64,000 nucleotides of DNA from Cellulophaga algicola DSM 14237 (GTDB lineage: Bacteria > Bacteroidota > Bacteroidia > Flavobacteriales > Flavobacteriaceae), in NCBI RefSeq assembly GCF_000186265.1, contig NC_014934.1, forward strand, positions 3,658,001-3,722,000. The letters run 5' to 3'. The notes under the pieces are model-generated. The model was given only the letters and a program-made list of their open reading frames with translations. It made no database searches and was not told the DNA's origin. Below, one piece after another: positions 24,582 to 32,552 of the stretch. A program made the translations under genes and the position numbers. Within the stretch, counting starts at the first letter, position 1, and every line of letters starts with the position of its first letter.

Positions 24582-24770
24582 TTGCCAACGTTAAATATAT
24601 GGCAAGTAGGGCAGAAAACAAGCGATTATTTTCGGTTAAGCCACAAGCCAAATCTTTTTATTTTGTTTTAATTTTTCTGTTTTAATACCAAATCAAAAGA
24701 TTTGGCGACTTTGCAAATAGACAATGACCTTTCGGTTAAACACTAATTAGCCCTATTTGCTATATATCGT
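24582..24770. repeat. attC-like hairpin repeat E11 (left part, cut by intron 6)
   Basis: Left box TTGCCAACG, then TATATGGCAAGTAGGGCAG, a central ACCAAATCAAAAGATTTGG dyad, and TATATATCGT at the intron. It is the clearest instance of the AAATC...GATTT type. Confidence 0.6.
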
Positions 24771-25420
24771 GTGTGTGCCCAGCATGGGCATCTTTTGTTT
24801 ACTGAAAGGTAAATAATTAATCTAGAGGGTGCAAGTCCCTTATGGGCTTGGGTAACGCCTTGAACCATTAGTAAGCTGCAAGGTTGCTAACCGTAAGGTT
24901 AGGACTGAAGGAAGCAGGACTACAAAGCTCGGTACTGACGAACAGAAACCGTATACGAGGCATAAATGCACGGGTAAGCAACCACATCATTGTAACGCCC
25001 AAAGATTACCAAAAGTGCATATATGTAGATACGGCAGAGATTGAGTGAAACCTGCCTGCCGGCAGGCAGGGAAGATGTCATTACCTGGGGAGGTCTCTAT
25101 AACCACGAGTTGGTATAGTAGAGAAGTCAGCCGAAGTCATAGTACTCATCGGAAACGAGTTGCAGTAAACTGCATAGGTCTCACAAGTGGGGAAGGACTG
25201 AACGCAGTCCTTTCAGAAATAAGAAAGGGAGCATTGATTTTCGATATTGGGTGATCGATTCCCTAGAAAATCTGTAGCCTTTTCATAAAGTACGAAATAG
25301 TTTCAATTGGTGTAAAGAGCGATTGGAAAGATGGATTGCGAACCGCCCAGTACGAGACCCGTACGCTGGGTGGTGTGAGGGGTGCACTCCGTCATTTAAT
25401 GGCGGAGCCATCCACTCGAT
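24771..25420 (+). mobile_element. ORF-less group II intron A, locus 6 (solo, mosaic)
   Basis: 650 bp, GTGTGTGCCCAG to ACTCGAT. The first 440 bp differ from the other A copies at many positions (GGGCTTGGGTAACGCC). From about 25219 it is almost identical to locus 4, including the well-paired domain V. The full 20-bp palindrome is at 25051-25070. Confidence 0.65.
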
Positions 25421-25432
25421 TACATGCTGGCT

Positions 25433-26764
25433 TTATATTTCAAATATTTCTGCTTCATCTATCCATTTAGGTGATTTAAAGTTACTTGCTTTGGGATGTT
25501 GCTGAAACATTTGTCTAAAGGCTCTCATTGAGTAATATACTTTTTTCATTAATTCAATTTGTTTTTCATTGAATTTCTTATCGTATGTGTTTTCTTGAAT
25601 TTTATGCGCTGGGCTTTGTCTTTCTCTTCTTACTTGTTTAAATGAGTCAAAAATCTGTTTTATATATTCTTGTTGTTCGATGTTGTAATGAGACAGCAAC
25701 CATTCTTCAAAAAGTCTTATTGTTCCTTTATTTATTTTTTCTGTTTCACCATTTTCTAGTTCTCTTATCTCTACTAATTCTATTAAGTCTTTGAAGAATT
25801 TTTTATTAAAATTCTCTGACACCATTTTATCTAACAGGAGAACGAATGCATGGTAGTTTTTAGATGTTGGAACGAAGAAATATGTAAATTCTCTTGGTCT
25901 ATTGTCGGAATCGAAGTCTTTCTTAAATAGCTTTTTGCCAAAAATCACATTCGAAAGTTCATTAAGAGTTCTTTGCTCTCCTATGAATGCGCTAAAAAAA
26001 GAATAGGAATTAGACCAGTTTCCTTTTATCGTGTTTTCATAATATGGCTTCACCATTTTGCAACCAAATTTCGATTCCTTACTCTTCCAATATATTTGAT
26101 GATCTTCTGTCAATCCATGTAAATACCTTAAGTATACAACTGCTACTTTGTCTCCATTTTCGTCTTGTCCTAATCCGAATGTTTTAAGAAATATATTATC
26201 TTCTTCTCTTACTATTGGCTCGTCATTTTCATCGTATTTGCAAGTTATTCTACCTGAATAGTTTTGGAACTGAAAGTCAAAACGTGGGTCATTATAGTAG
26301 CGATCTAATACTTCAACATCAAAATATTTCGCTTTTAAATGTGGTTCTGCAAGTGCTAATTGTTTGCTAAAGAATTTGTTCCCATAGTTTGCTAAATCTC
26401 TCTTTTCCTTAAGTAAAGACGTGGATGGATAAATACAAATTGGGTATTCTGTATTCTCATGAGCAAGTTGAATACCAATAAAATCTTTAATTTCTACAGT
26501 AATATTTTTTGCGTCATCAAGTATTTTATATTGTACGTCCTTTTCATAATGCTGGAAACCAATTATATGTGGGTTAGTACTTGATTGTATTGAGATAATT
26601 TCTTCTCCGACTAATTCTTTTATTATATTTATAGATTCTTTATAATCTATATCTAATTTTTCTGATATGCTTCTAAGAGATATTCCATTGAAATCATTTG
26701 ATTCAACAAAGAAATTATAAACTATATGTTCGATTTCTTTTTTCACATTTTTTGCTGCTTGCAT
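25433..26764 (-). CDS. Large unknown protein with winged-helix-like start and HEPN-like Rx4H
   Basis: 444 residues from the ATG at 26764. An upstream in-frame ATG at 26794 lies over a palindrome and is less likely. The first 70 residues look like a winged helix (ISLRSISEKLDIDYKESINIIKELV). The middle is mixed alpha/beta without a recognised motif. A helical C-terminal region holds VRRERQSPAHK: R-x4-H is the HEPN RNase signature spacing, though the usual polar residue after Arg is Gln here. It is a single cassette next to the end of the array. A phage-defence or RNA-cleavage role is speculation. Confidence 0.55.
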   Translation of the reverse strand: MQAAKNVKKEIEHIVYNFFVESNDFNGISLRSISEKLDIDYKESINIIKELVGEEIISIQSSTNPHIIGFQHYEKDVQYKILDDAKNITVEIKDFIGIQLAHENTEYPICIYPSTSLLKEKRDLANYGNKFFSKQLALAEPHLKAKYFDVEVLDRYYNDPRFDFQFQNYSGRITCKYDENDEPIVREEDNIFLKTFGLGQDENGDKVAVVYLRYLHGLTEDHQIYWKSKESKFGCKMVKPYYENTIKGNWSNSYSFFSAFIGEQRTLNELSNVIFGKKLFKKDFDSDNRPREFTYFFVPTSKNYHAFVLLLDKMVSENFNKKFFKDLIELVEIRELENGETEKINKGTIRLFEEWLLSHYNIEQQEYIKQIFDSFKQVRRERQSPAHKIQENTYDKKFNEKQIELMKKVYYSMRAFRQMFQQHPKASNFKSPKWIDEAEIFEI

Positions 26765-27123
26765 GTAACAATTATATAATGAACATATGTTCATTATACC
26801 GCCAATTTAAGATATAATGAACATATGTTCAATATATCTTAAATATAATTTCAAAGTGTTAAGATTTAATTTTTATCATATCGCGACGAACTGTTATAGG
26901 TTCTATAGCTTTTCAATTTGAATTTTGGAAGTCATTATATGAGCGTTTATCTTACCATGCATTAGTAGTATGAACTTATAAAATTACGGAACGGCTTATT
27001 TTAGTACGGTTTAAAAAACATTAAAGAAAATTACAGAATTGAAAAAATTAGTATAAAATTAAAACCAAGTAGATTATGGCCAGTATTTTTTTTATTATTT
27101 TAAAACATGAATAAGAATTAGTT
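26765..27123. other. Right flank of the cassette array, AT-rich with two palindromes
   Basis: TGAACATATGTTCA occurs at 26780-26793 and again at 26818-26831; the second sits in a 32-bp dyad (AAGATATAATGAACA ... TATATCTT). The rest to 27123 is AT-rich with no ORF or repeat recognised. This is where plus-strand genes resume, so it may mark an array boundary. No integrase gene is present. Confidence 0.45.
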
Positions 27124-27342
27124 ATGGTAAGGAGAATTATAATATGCACCTTCTGCGCAACTACATTTTTAAGTTGTGATGCTGATTTTAAACAAGGAAA
27201 ATGTGATGAAGGATTTTTTGAACAAAATAATTTTGAAGGAGGTTCATATTGCGTACCGCTAGGGGATACAGAAAGTGTTAAAGCTGCAGTTCTTGATACC
27301 GAGAAGTTGAATAAAACTGATATAGATGAATTGGAAAGATAA
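27124..27342 (+). CDS. Small hypothetical lipoprotein
   Basis: 72 residues with a lipoprotein-type signal (TTFLSC, Cys18) and four further cysteines or turns in the mature part (GKCDEGFF, GSYCVPLG). It starts about 13 bp after ATTAGTT with no strong ribosome-binding site, as usual in Bacteroidota. The family is not recognised. Convergent with the next gene, 10 bp apart. Confidence 0.55.
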   Translation: MVRRIIICTFCATTFLSCDADFKQGKCDEGFFEQNNFEGGSYCVPLGDTESVKAAVLDTEKLNKTDIDELER

Positions 27343-27352
27343 TTTTGCTCGT

Positions 27353-28189
27353 TTATTTAACAATCAGTGCTAACATTTTGTCTATTTCTCTTTTTAATTG
27401 TTGCGCTTGTTCATGCTGTTCAAATTCTTTATGGTAGCATTTGCAATAGTTTTTCCAAGCTTCATCTTCCGATGCGCTATCTACATTATTCCAGATAGCC
27501 GTACATTTTTCTAAACCCTTTAATTCTTGATTTATAGATTTGCTTATTAGATAAATATTGTTTTCAATTGTTGTAAGAGCATATAATGTATTAGGTTTGA
27601 AAGGTCCAATATCTTGACCGTCTATACTAATCATTCCGTAGGCTTGATTATTTTCTAGCGTATCTATTTTATAGGAATGAATAGATGTAATTACATGCCC
27701 TGCGGCAAATGCAGCACTAAATATATTTTCTAGTTGAGAAGGGGATAGGTTCTCAAATTTATATTCTGGAAAAAAATCGTAGAAAATGTAATCTGAAATA
27801 CAAAGAAGCATTGTTTCTTCTTTCTCTACCCATAAACCATCTAACATTCCAAATCCCATTTCAGGATAAAATGTCTGAAGATTTATTTGTCCATTTTTAG
27901 TAAGATTGGGTATTCTGGTAGTACTTAAGATATTCTTAAGTAGTTTTTCTAAAGCTAAAATAGAATCATTCATTTGATGGCCTATTTTATCATTGATCTC
28001 TTTATTTTTAAAGTAGTCTACATTAGAATTTCTTTGTTTAATATAGTGTAGTTCTTTTTCAAGTCGATTTTGTCCGTCAATTGTAGTAGGGCTTTGCTTT
28101 TCCTCAGAATTTTTAATAGTATCGGTATTGTTTTTTTGTCCATTACAAGAAATGAACAGGAATAACAAAATGATAAATATGTATTTCAT
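27353..28189 (-). CDS. Hypothetical lipoprotein
   Basis: 278 residues; signal peptide with lipobox LLFLFISC (Cys15). The mature region contains a folded domain with INLQTFYPEMGFGMLDGLWVE and MISIDGQDIGPF, and a tail with CTAIWNN and NYCKCYHKEFEQ (three clustered cysteines), then a short coiled coil. I do not recognise the family. Monocistronic by spacing. Confidence 0.65.
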   Translation of the reverse strand: MKYIFIILLFLFISCNGQKNNTDTIKNSEEKQSPTTIDGQNRLEKELHYIKQRNSNVDYFKNKEINDKIGHQMNDSILALEKLLKNILSTTRIPNLTKNGQINLQTFYPEMGFGMLDGLWVEKEETMLLCISDYIFYDFFPEYKFENLSPSQLENIFSAAFAAGHVITSIHSYKIDTLENNQAYGMISIDGQDIGPFKPNTLYALTTIENNIYLISKSINQELKGLEKCTAIWNNVDSASEDEAWKNYCKCYHKEFEQHEQAQQLKREIDKMLALIVK

Positions 28190-28290
28190 TTTTCTTTTTT
28201 TAGCAGTAAAGCGAATTCAAAATATTTGACGTATACTATTTAAAGGTCTAAAACACCTATGAAGTATTACCCTTATAGTGTGCTCTATTT

Positions 28291-28638
28291 TTACATAGAC
28301 CATAAGCTCCACTTTGATTTTATGGCTTCGGGATTAATTTTTTTTATTTTTTCATGGAATAGCGCAAAATTTTTATTCCATAGTGTATAATTATGAGCAA
28401 ACTTAAATACCACATCGGCATTATTAGATTCTTTAATGGTAATTTGCCAAATACGTCTATTGGTTATTTGGATAGACGTTTTTTTAAGCTCAGTAATAGC
28501 ACTGAGTTTATACGTTTTTTTTTGAAGCTCTTGATGCATAGCATAGAAATTTTCATGATCAAAATAAAACTCTTCTTTACTTATGATTTTTTTTTCAAGT
28601 CCGAAAAAGAAGGGTTTCATCGATATTTTTTTAGGCAT
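28291..28638 (-). CDS. Hypothetical small protein, PH-like by appearance
   Basis: 115 residues, no signal peptide. Beta-rich first part (KTYKLSAITELKKTSIQITN, RIWQITIKESNN) and a final helix (FALFHEKIKKINPEAI) resemble a small PH-like or GRAM-like domain, as in short Bacteroidota proteins that begin with a membrane-lipid-binding-like sheet. This is an impression of fold only. An antisense ORF overlaps it and is considered spurious. Confidence 0.5.
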   Translation of the reverse strand: MPKKISMKPFFFGLEKKIISKEEFYFDHENFYAMHQELQKKTYKLSAITELKKTSIQITNRRIWQITIKESNNADVVFKFAHNYTLWNKNFALFHEKIKKINPEAIKSKWSLWSM

Positions 28639-28806
28639 ATTGTTAATCGCTTAAGGAGTATGAAGTGCAGTTGCACAAGATTACGTATAAAATGGGTAGG
28701 GCAGGAGATAAACGTAAAGCTTTAGGTGTACAATTATCCTAACTAGAATTATTTTTTAGTAACAAAACATGGAAAAACTATAGCTTTTATTAGCAAAGAT
28801 TTTAAG

Positions 28807-29196
28807 TTATAATAACTCCCAACCTCCTTGATATTCATCTCCCGTTATAGCGTTCAGTTTTTCACACATTAAATGCCACGTGTTAAAAGCGCCTTCGCCT
28901 CCTTTAATAGATATTACATTTCTTCGGTCTATATATTCAAAATCTTCAGCACCTTCAATAACACCGTAATTTTTCGCTTCAATGGTAATGGCAATAGTGT
29001 CAAAATAAGGATTCGCTCGCTCTAGTTTTGGTGCTAGAAATTCGTTGATGATGTTTCCAGCTTTAAAAGCAGGTTTCCCCCAGAAGTCAATCTTTGCTCC
29101 GGTAATTTTAGCTTCCGTTAATTCTTTTTCTATTTCAATTGTTTTGTCAGCAATTGTATCTTCTTTGGGCCAAAATTTTAGTAAGTAGTCAGACAT
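28807..29196 (-). CDS. Conserved hypothetical protein
   Basis: 129 residues, acidic, soluble, no signal peptide. Recognisable stretches are FWGKPAFKAGNIINEFL, EYIDRRNVISIKGGEG and NTWHLMCEKLN. No family could be named. Typical codon use for the region and a clean gap on both sides support it as a real gene. Confidence 0.6.
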   Translation of the reverse strand: MSDYLLKFWPKEDTIADKTIEIEKELTEAKITGAKIDFWGKPAFKAGNIINEFLAPKLERANPYFDTIAITIEAKNYGVIEGAEDFEYIDRRNVISIKGGEGAFNTWHLMCEKLNAITGDEYQGGWELL

Positions 29197-29283
29197 ATTT
29201 TTGTTTTTTAATTAAGCGATTGTATGCTGCCAGTTGCTAGGGTACAATTGTTCACTATTCTTTCTGATAGGCAATAGCTTGTT

Positions 29284-30759
29284 TTAATTACGATGTTCTA
29301 ATATTAGATTTATTTCATTACTATTTTTTTTAGCATTGGTGTTATTGGGATCTAATTTTAGGACATTTTCATAACTCTCTTTTGCCTTTTTATATTGTTT
29401 AGCCTTGTAATATGCTTCTCCTAAACTATCATATAAATTGGCATTTTCAGGATCTGTTGAAATCGCAAGTTTAAAAACGTCTATAGCCAATGCGGTTTGC
29501 TCTTGGGACAGAAAATCATAGCCCACCCTATTAAGATAGTTAGCAGTTGCAAAATAGTGTACCGTATCTTTTTTAAGTGCTAAATATTGTTTTGATGCTT
29601 CTTTTGAATTTTTGAGGAACAAGGGTTCTACTTGTGACCATAAATTTATTTTTGGAAATTTAATCAAGTCGTATTCTATTTTATTATACAGACTTATCCA
29701 ATCGTTTACTGCTTTTTCAGAAGTATTATTCATTAATAATATTTGCCCGTAATTAGCATCTGGACAAACTAATAGAATACTTTGTACGCCATTGGAGGTC
29801 CCTGTTTTTAAATAATAAAATCCTTCTTCTTCGGCATACCCCACATCCCAAAAATAGCCAAGTTTCTCTTCCTTATTTTCAAATAATGTGCGGGTAGCTT
29901 CCTTTATAAAGGGCTGCTTAGCTTCTAATTGATACTGCAGGAATTTCATTAAATCTGGTAGTGTAGTGATAATGCCTGATGCCCCTCCAAGCAATGGATT
30001 CTTGCCTATCATAGCGAGTTCACCAGATTCAGTATACCCTTGAATAAGATGGTCTTTGTGCTGCTCATAGTCTTGTAGATAGGAGTTCTCCATACCTATC
30101 TCTTTAAAAAAATCACTCAATAATTCAGGATAGGGTTTCTTATACACCTGTTCTAAAATATAAGCAGCAATTTCTGGACCTACATTATTATAGGCATAAA
30201 ATGTCCCTGGTGCATGGCTTAGTGTTGTTGTTTCCAGCTCATCAAATAAGTCCTCTAGGGTATAGACAATAGGGTTCTTTGCGTATTCCCCCGAAAATAT
30301 TTTGGAATATACATTTTTCAATTTTTTAGGGGTTTCAAATCCTAAAGTATGGGTAACTATGTTTTTAATAGTAACAGGAGTACCTTCAAATTCTAAATTA
30401 GGATAGGTTCTGGGTAAGAATTCTCTAATATCGTTATCTAAGGTTAGTTTTTTATCTAGAATGGCTTTTGCCATCAAAGAGCCTGTAAATACTTTTGAAA
30501 TGGAGGCTATTTCAAATAGTGATTGGTTTGTTAGAGGTTTTTTTGATACAGAATCAACCGTTCCGTAATAGTTATGATAGCTACTTCCGTTCTTGTAAAT
30601 GGCAACAGACATGGAATTAATATTGCCACGGCTTAGTATATTCGTAGCATATTGATCTACTGATTTAGATAACTGCTCAAAAGGCTCGTTACTACTTTTC
30701 TGCTTTGACTGGCATCCGAACAACATTAGGAGGCAAATTATGCTAGCAATCTTAGTCAT
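29284..30759 (-). CDS. Serine beta-lactamase-like hydrolase with C-terminal TPRs (lipoprotein)
   Basis: 491 residues. Lipoprotein signal (ICLLMLFGC, Cys16). The beta-lactamase/PBP4*-type domain covers about residues 30-350 with SISK (nucleophile SxxK), YNN (YxN) in YAYNNVG, and KTG in YYLKTGTSNG, all three active-site motifs in order. The last about 70 residues are one to two TPRs (DSLGEAYYKAKQYKKAKESY). Such proteins are usually peptidases or esterases in the periplasm rather than antibiotic resistance enzymes. Monocistronic. Confidence 0.85.
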   Translation of the reverse strand: MTKIASIICLLMLFGCQSKQKSSNEPFEQLSKSVDQYATNILSRGNINSMSVAIYKNGSSYHNYYGTVDSVSKKPLTNQSLFEIASISKVFTGSLMAKAILDKKLTLDNDIREFLPRTYPNLEFEGTPVTIKNIVTHTLGFETPKKLKNVYSKIFSGEYAKNPIVYTLEDLFDELETTTLSHAPGTFYAYNNVGPEIAAYILEQVYKKPYPELLSDFFKEIGMENSYLQDYEQHKDHLIQGYTESGELAMIGKNPLLGGASGIITTLPDLMKFLQYQLEAKQPFIKEATRTLFENKEEKLGYFWDVGYAEEEGFYYLKTGTSNGVQSILLVCPDANYGQILLMNNTSEKAVNDWISLYNKIEYDLIKFPKINLWSQVEPLFLKNSKEASKQYLALKKDTVHYFATANYLNRVGYDFLSQEQTALAIDVFKLAISTDPENANLYDSLGEAYYKAKQYKKAKESYENVLKLDPNNTNAKKNSNEINLILEHRN

Positions 30760-30921
30760 ATTTTTTAGTTAAAGACAACGAGAATTTTACTTTGTTACAT
30801 TTAATGGCTAAGATATGGCTAATATTATAGGTAACAGTTAGGCGTATAGACTACTCAGAGTTTATAAGCTTAAAGTAGAATTAGTTGTTTTCTACTTGAG
30901 CATCCTGTTTGGAAGCCTATT

Positions 30922-31449
30922 TTAAGATGCTTTACAAACAGCGCAATTAGACGCTCCAGTTAACTTTCCTTTTTTATCAAATTCATATTTACAACAGGTG
31001 TTTAATTTGTTCTTTAAAATATCTTTAGCTCTTTTAACTCTTGCTTTTACGTTTTCAAGACTTATATCTAATTGTGTAGCAATGTCTTTTTGCTTTTGAC
31101 CTTTTATATAGATCAACGCTATGACCTGTTTGTAAATCTCAGGTAGGTCGTTTATGAAGTTATCAAAGCAACAGATGGGTTGGTATTCTTCTGATGACTC
31201 ATTGATATTTGGGGTTAATTGCGCTACATAAATAGCTTCTTTAGTATAGTAATTAGCTATTTCGTTCCTAGCAATTTGAAAAATCCAAGCTCTAGCTTTT
31301 TCTTCTTCCTTTAGTTTAGATACATTTTCATGAATTTTTAGGAAGGTATTTTGAAAAATATCATTGGTATGCTCTCTATTTTTAGTTTTTTTTAAAATAA
31401 AAAAATAGAGCTCATCATTGAATTTGTTCCATATTTTTTGAGTTTCCAT
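30922..31449 (-). CDS. sigZ: ECF sigma factor, SigZ-like, with cysteine-rich tail
   Basis: 175 residues. Region 2 (YFFILKKTKNREHTNDIFQ, ARAWIFQIARNEIANYY) and region 4 (LPEIYKQVIALIYIKGQKQ, ISLENVKARVKRAKD) are clear. The tail CCKYEFDKKGK ... SNCAVCKAS carries four cysteines, as in SigZ-type factors, and may bind metal or sense thiols. No anti-sigma gene is adjacent. A 37-residue metallothionein-like gene lies 48 bp upstream on the same strand, separated by a hairpin. Confidence 0.8.
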   Translation of the reverse strand: METQKIWNKFNDELYFFILKKTKNREHTNDIFQNTFLKIHENVSKLKEEEKARAWIFQIARNEIANYYTKEAIYVAQLTPNINESSEEYQPICCFDNFINDLPEIYKQVIALIYIKGQKQKDIATQLDISLENVKARVKRAKDILKNKLNTCCKYEFDKKGKLTGASNCAVCKAS

Positions 31450-31465
31450 ACTTGAAAAATAAATA

Positions 31466-31492
31466 AAAGCTAGTTAAAAAACTAGCTTTTGA
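31466..31492. terminator. Hairpin between metallothionein-like and sigma genes
   Basis: AAAAGCTAGTT / AACTAGCTTTT arms around a short A/T loop, followed on the minus strand by an AT-rich run. Likely terminates the short upstream transcript or attenuates readthrough into the sigma gene. Confidence 0.55.
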
Positions 31493-31497
31493 TAAAA

Positions 31498-31611
31498 TTA
31501 GCAACAGGTACATTTTGTACATTCACATAGCGCACATGGACAATTACTTTCCATGCAATTTTTGCAATTACATTTGGCACATTCGCAATTGGTGCATTTA
31601 CACGTATTCAT
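31498..31611 (-). CDS. Metallothionein-like cysteine-rich peptide
   Basis: 37 residues with 14 cysteines in CxC and CxxC spacing (NTCKCTNCECAKCNCKNC, CPCALCECTKCTCC), few other side chains and no signal peptide. This composition is diagnostic of a small metal-binding peptide; it does not match the longer GatA/SmtA bacterial metallothioneins I know. It is transcribed just ahead of the SigZ-like gene, which also ends in cysteines. A joint role in metal or thiol stress is inferred. Codon use fits the neighbourhood. Confidence 0.65.
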   Translation of the reverse strand: MNTCKCTNCECAKCNCKNCMESNCPCALCECTKCTCC

Positions 31612-31699
31612 AGTCGTAAAATTTTTAAGGTTCATTAAGTAGACTGATCAACCTTAAAAAAGATACATTTTATTTTAAATTTTATTAATGCTGTTGTAC

Positions 31700-31800
31700 T
31701 TTTTTACTTGTCATCGGTTCTCGATACTATTTTTGTTTCGCTGCCCTACACAAAAACCACTCGAACTGACATTGCGTTTTCTTGAACTTGACACTTTGTT
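31700..31800. repeat. REP-like flavobacterial hairpin
   Basis: GGTTCTCGATACTATTTTTG on the left and CACAAAAACCACTCGAACTG on the right form an imperfect inverted repeat around CGCTGCCCTA. Similar TCTCGATAC...ACTCGAACTGAC palindromes are frequent intergenic repeats in Flavobacteriaceae. It lies upstream of the metallothionein-like gene. Confidence 0.5.
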
Positions 31801-31843
31801 TTTTGATATAAAGTTGTCTTTCAGTTTCCATTTTTTGAAATTA

Positions 31844-31920
31844 CCATCAACCATCAACCATCAACCATCAACCATCAACCATCAACCATCAACCATCAAC
31901 CATCAACCATCAACCATTAA
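31844..31920. repeat. 7-bp tandem repeat (CCATCAA)x10 plus one variant
   Basis: Ten perfect copies of CCATCAA (31844-31913) and one CCATTAA. Seven-base units are not a multiple of three, so copy-number change would shift frame if translated, but no convincing gene covers it. It sits 40 bp after the stop of the minus-strand gene at 31959. Confidence 0.9.
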
Positions 31921-31958
31921 CCAATAGGAGGGAAGTCTTACTTGGCTTTAGCGAAAAC

Positions 31959-32552
31959 CTATTCCCGCCGTACCATTTCAAAAGCGATGAGTCCGCCATC
32001 AATCACCGCTTTTTCTAAGACACCATTCTTATAATAATATTCGTTTTCTTTACCATTAGCATTTATTTTCTTATAACCATGATTGCCAAGGGAAATAATA
32101 GTATTAAAACTACCGTCTTGTTCAGAATAACAATCGGTTATGTCTAAGGGTTCTACAAAATACAATAAGACTGTAGCGTAAGTAATGGTGTTTTTAATAG
32201 CTACTTCAGGTTTGTCATTTTTTGTAATTTGATACTCATTTCCATGCCAATGGGTAAGTGTTTTGGCATGTGACTTTTCATTAATACTAATATTTACAGC
32301 CGCTTTTTTTAAAACCTTAGCATTAAAACTCACATCGTACTTATAGTTTACGGCAATCTCTTTAATAATTCTAAATTTAATAGTACTAGAAGTATGGTAG
32401 TTTATTTTAGCATCCTTAGTGCTTTTTGTTGCTATTAAACTCCCAATAGTTTTTTCTTTATAAATAATATCAAACCATAAGGTTTTATCTGGAGGGGATT
32501 CTAAGTCTCCTTGAAGCGTTATAAAATTGAAAAGTATCAGACACCAAACCAT
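31959..32552 (-). CDS. Conserved exported protein (DUF6134-like)
   Basis: 197 residues; the hydrophobic start (MVWCLILFNFITLQG) is probably a signal peptide. The rest is beta-rich (TIGSLIATKSTKDAKINYHT, TKNDKPEVAI, YYYKNGVLEKAVIDGGLIAFEM), like the DUF6134 family of Bacteroidota periplasmic proteins. Assignment is by general pattern. Monocistronic. Function unknown. Confidence 0.55.
   Translation of the reverse strand: MVWCLILFNFITLQGDLESPPDKTLWFDIIYKEKTIGSLIATKSTKDAKINYHTSSTIKFRIIKEIAVNYKYDVSFNAKVLKKAAVNISINEKSHAKTLTHWHGNEYQITKNDKPEVAIKNTITYATVLLYFVEPLDITDCYSEQDGSFNTIISLGNHGYKKINANGKENEYYYKNGVLEKAVIDGGLIAFEMVRRE

Noticed and set aside
24574-24651. Upstream extension of the lipoprotein gene at 24097
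   Set aside because: The extra 26 codons are translation of the hairpin repeat and would bury the signal peptide.
28393-28725. 110-codon plus-strand ORF
   Set aside because: Antisense to the gene at 28291-28638, which has better composition and start context.
28640-28740. Further copy of the attC-like repeat
   Set aside because: GTATAAAATGGGTAGGGCAG resembles the left interior of the repeats, but there is no central dyad or right box; too weak to annotate.
31844-31920. CRISPR array
   Set aside because: Seven-base units without spacers; no cas genes in the window. The attC-like repeats are too long and variable as well.
31688-31927. ORF ending in a Thr-Ile-Asn-His-Gln-Pro-Ser repeat
   Set aside because: Its tail is just translation of the 7-bp tandem repeat; no start signal or family match.
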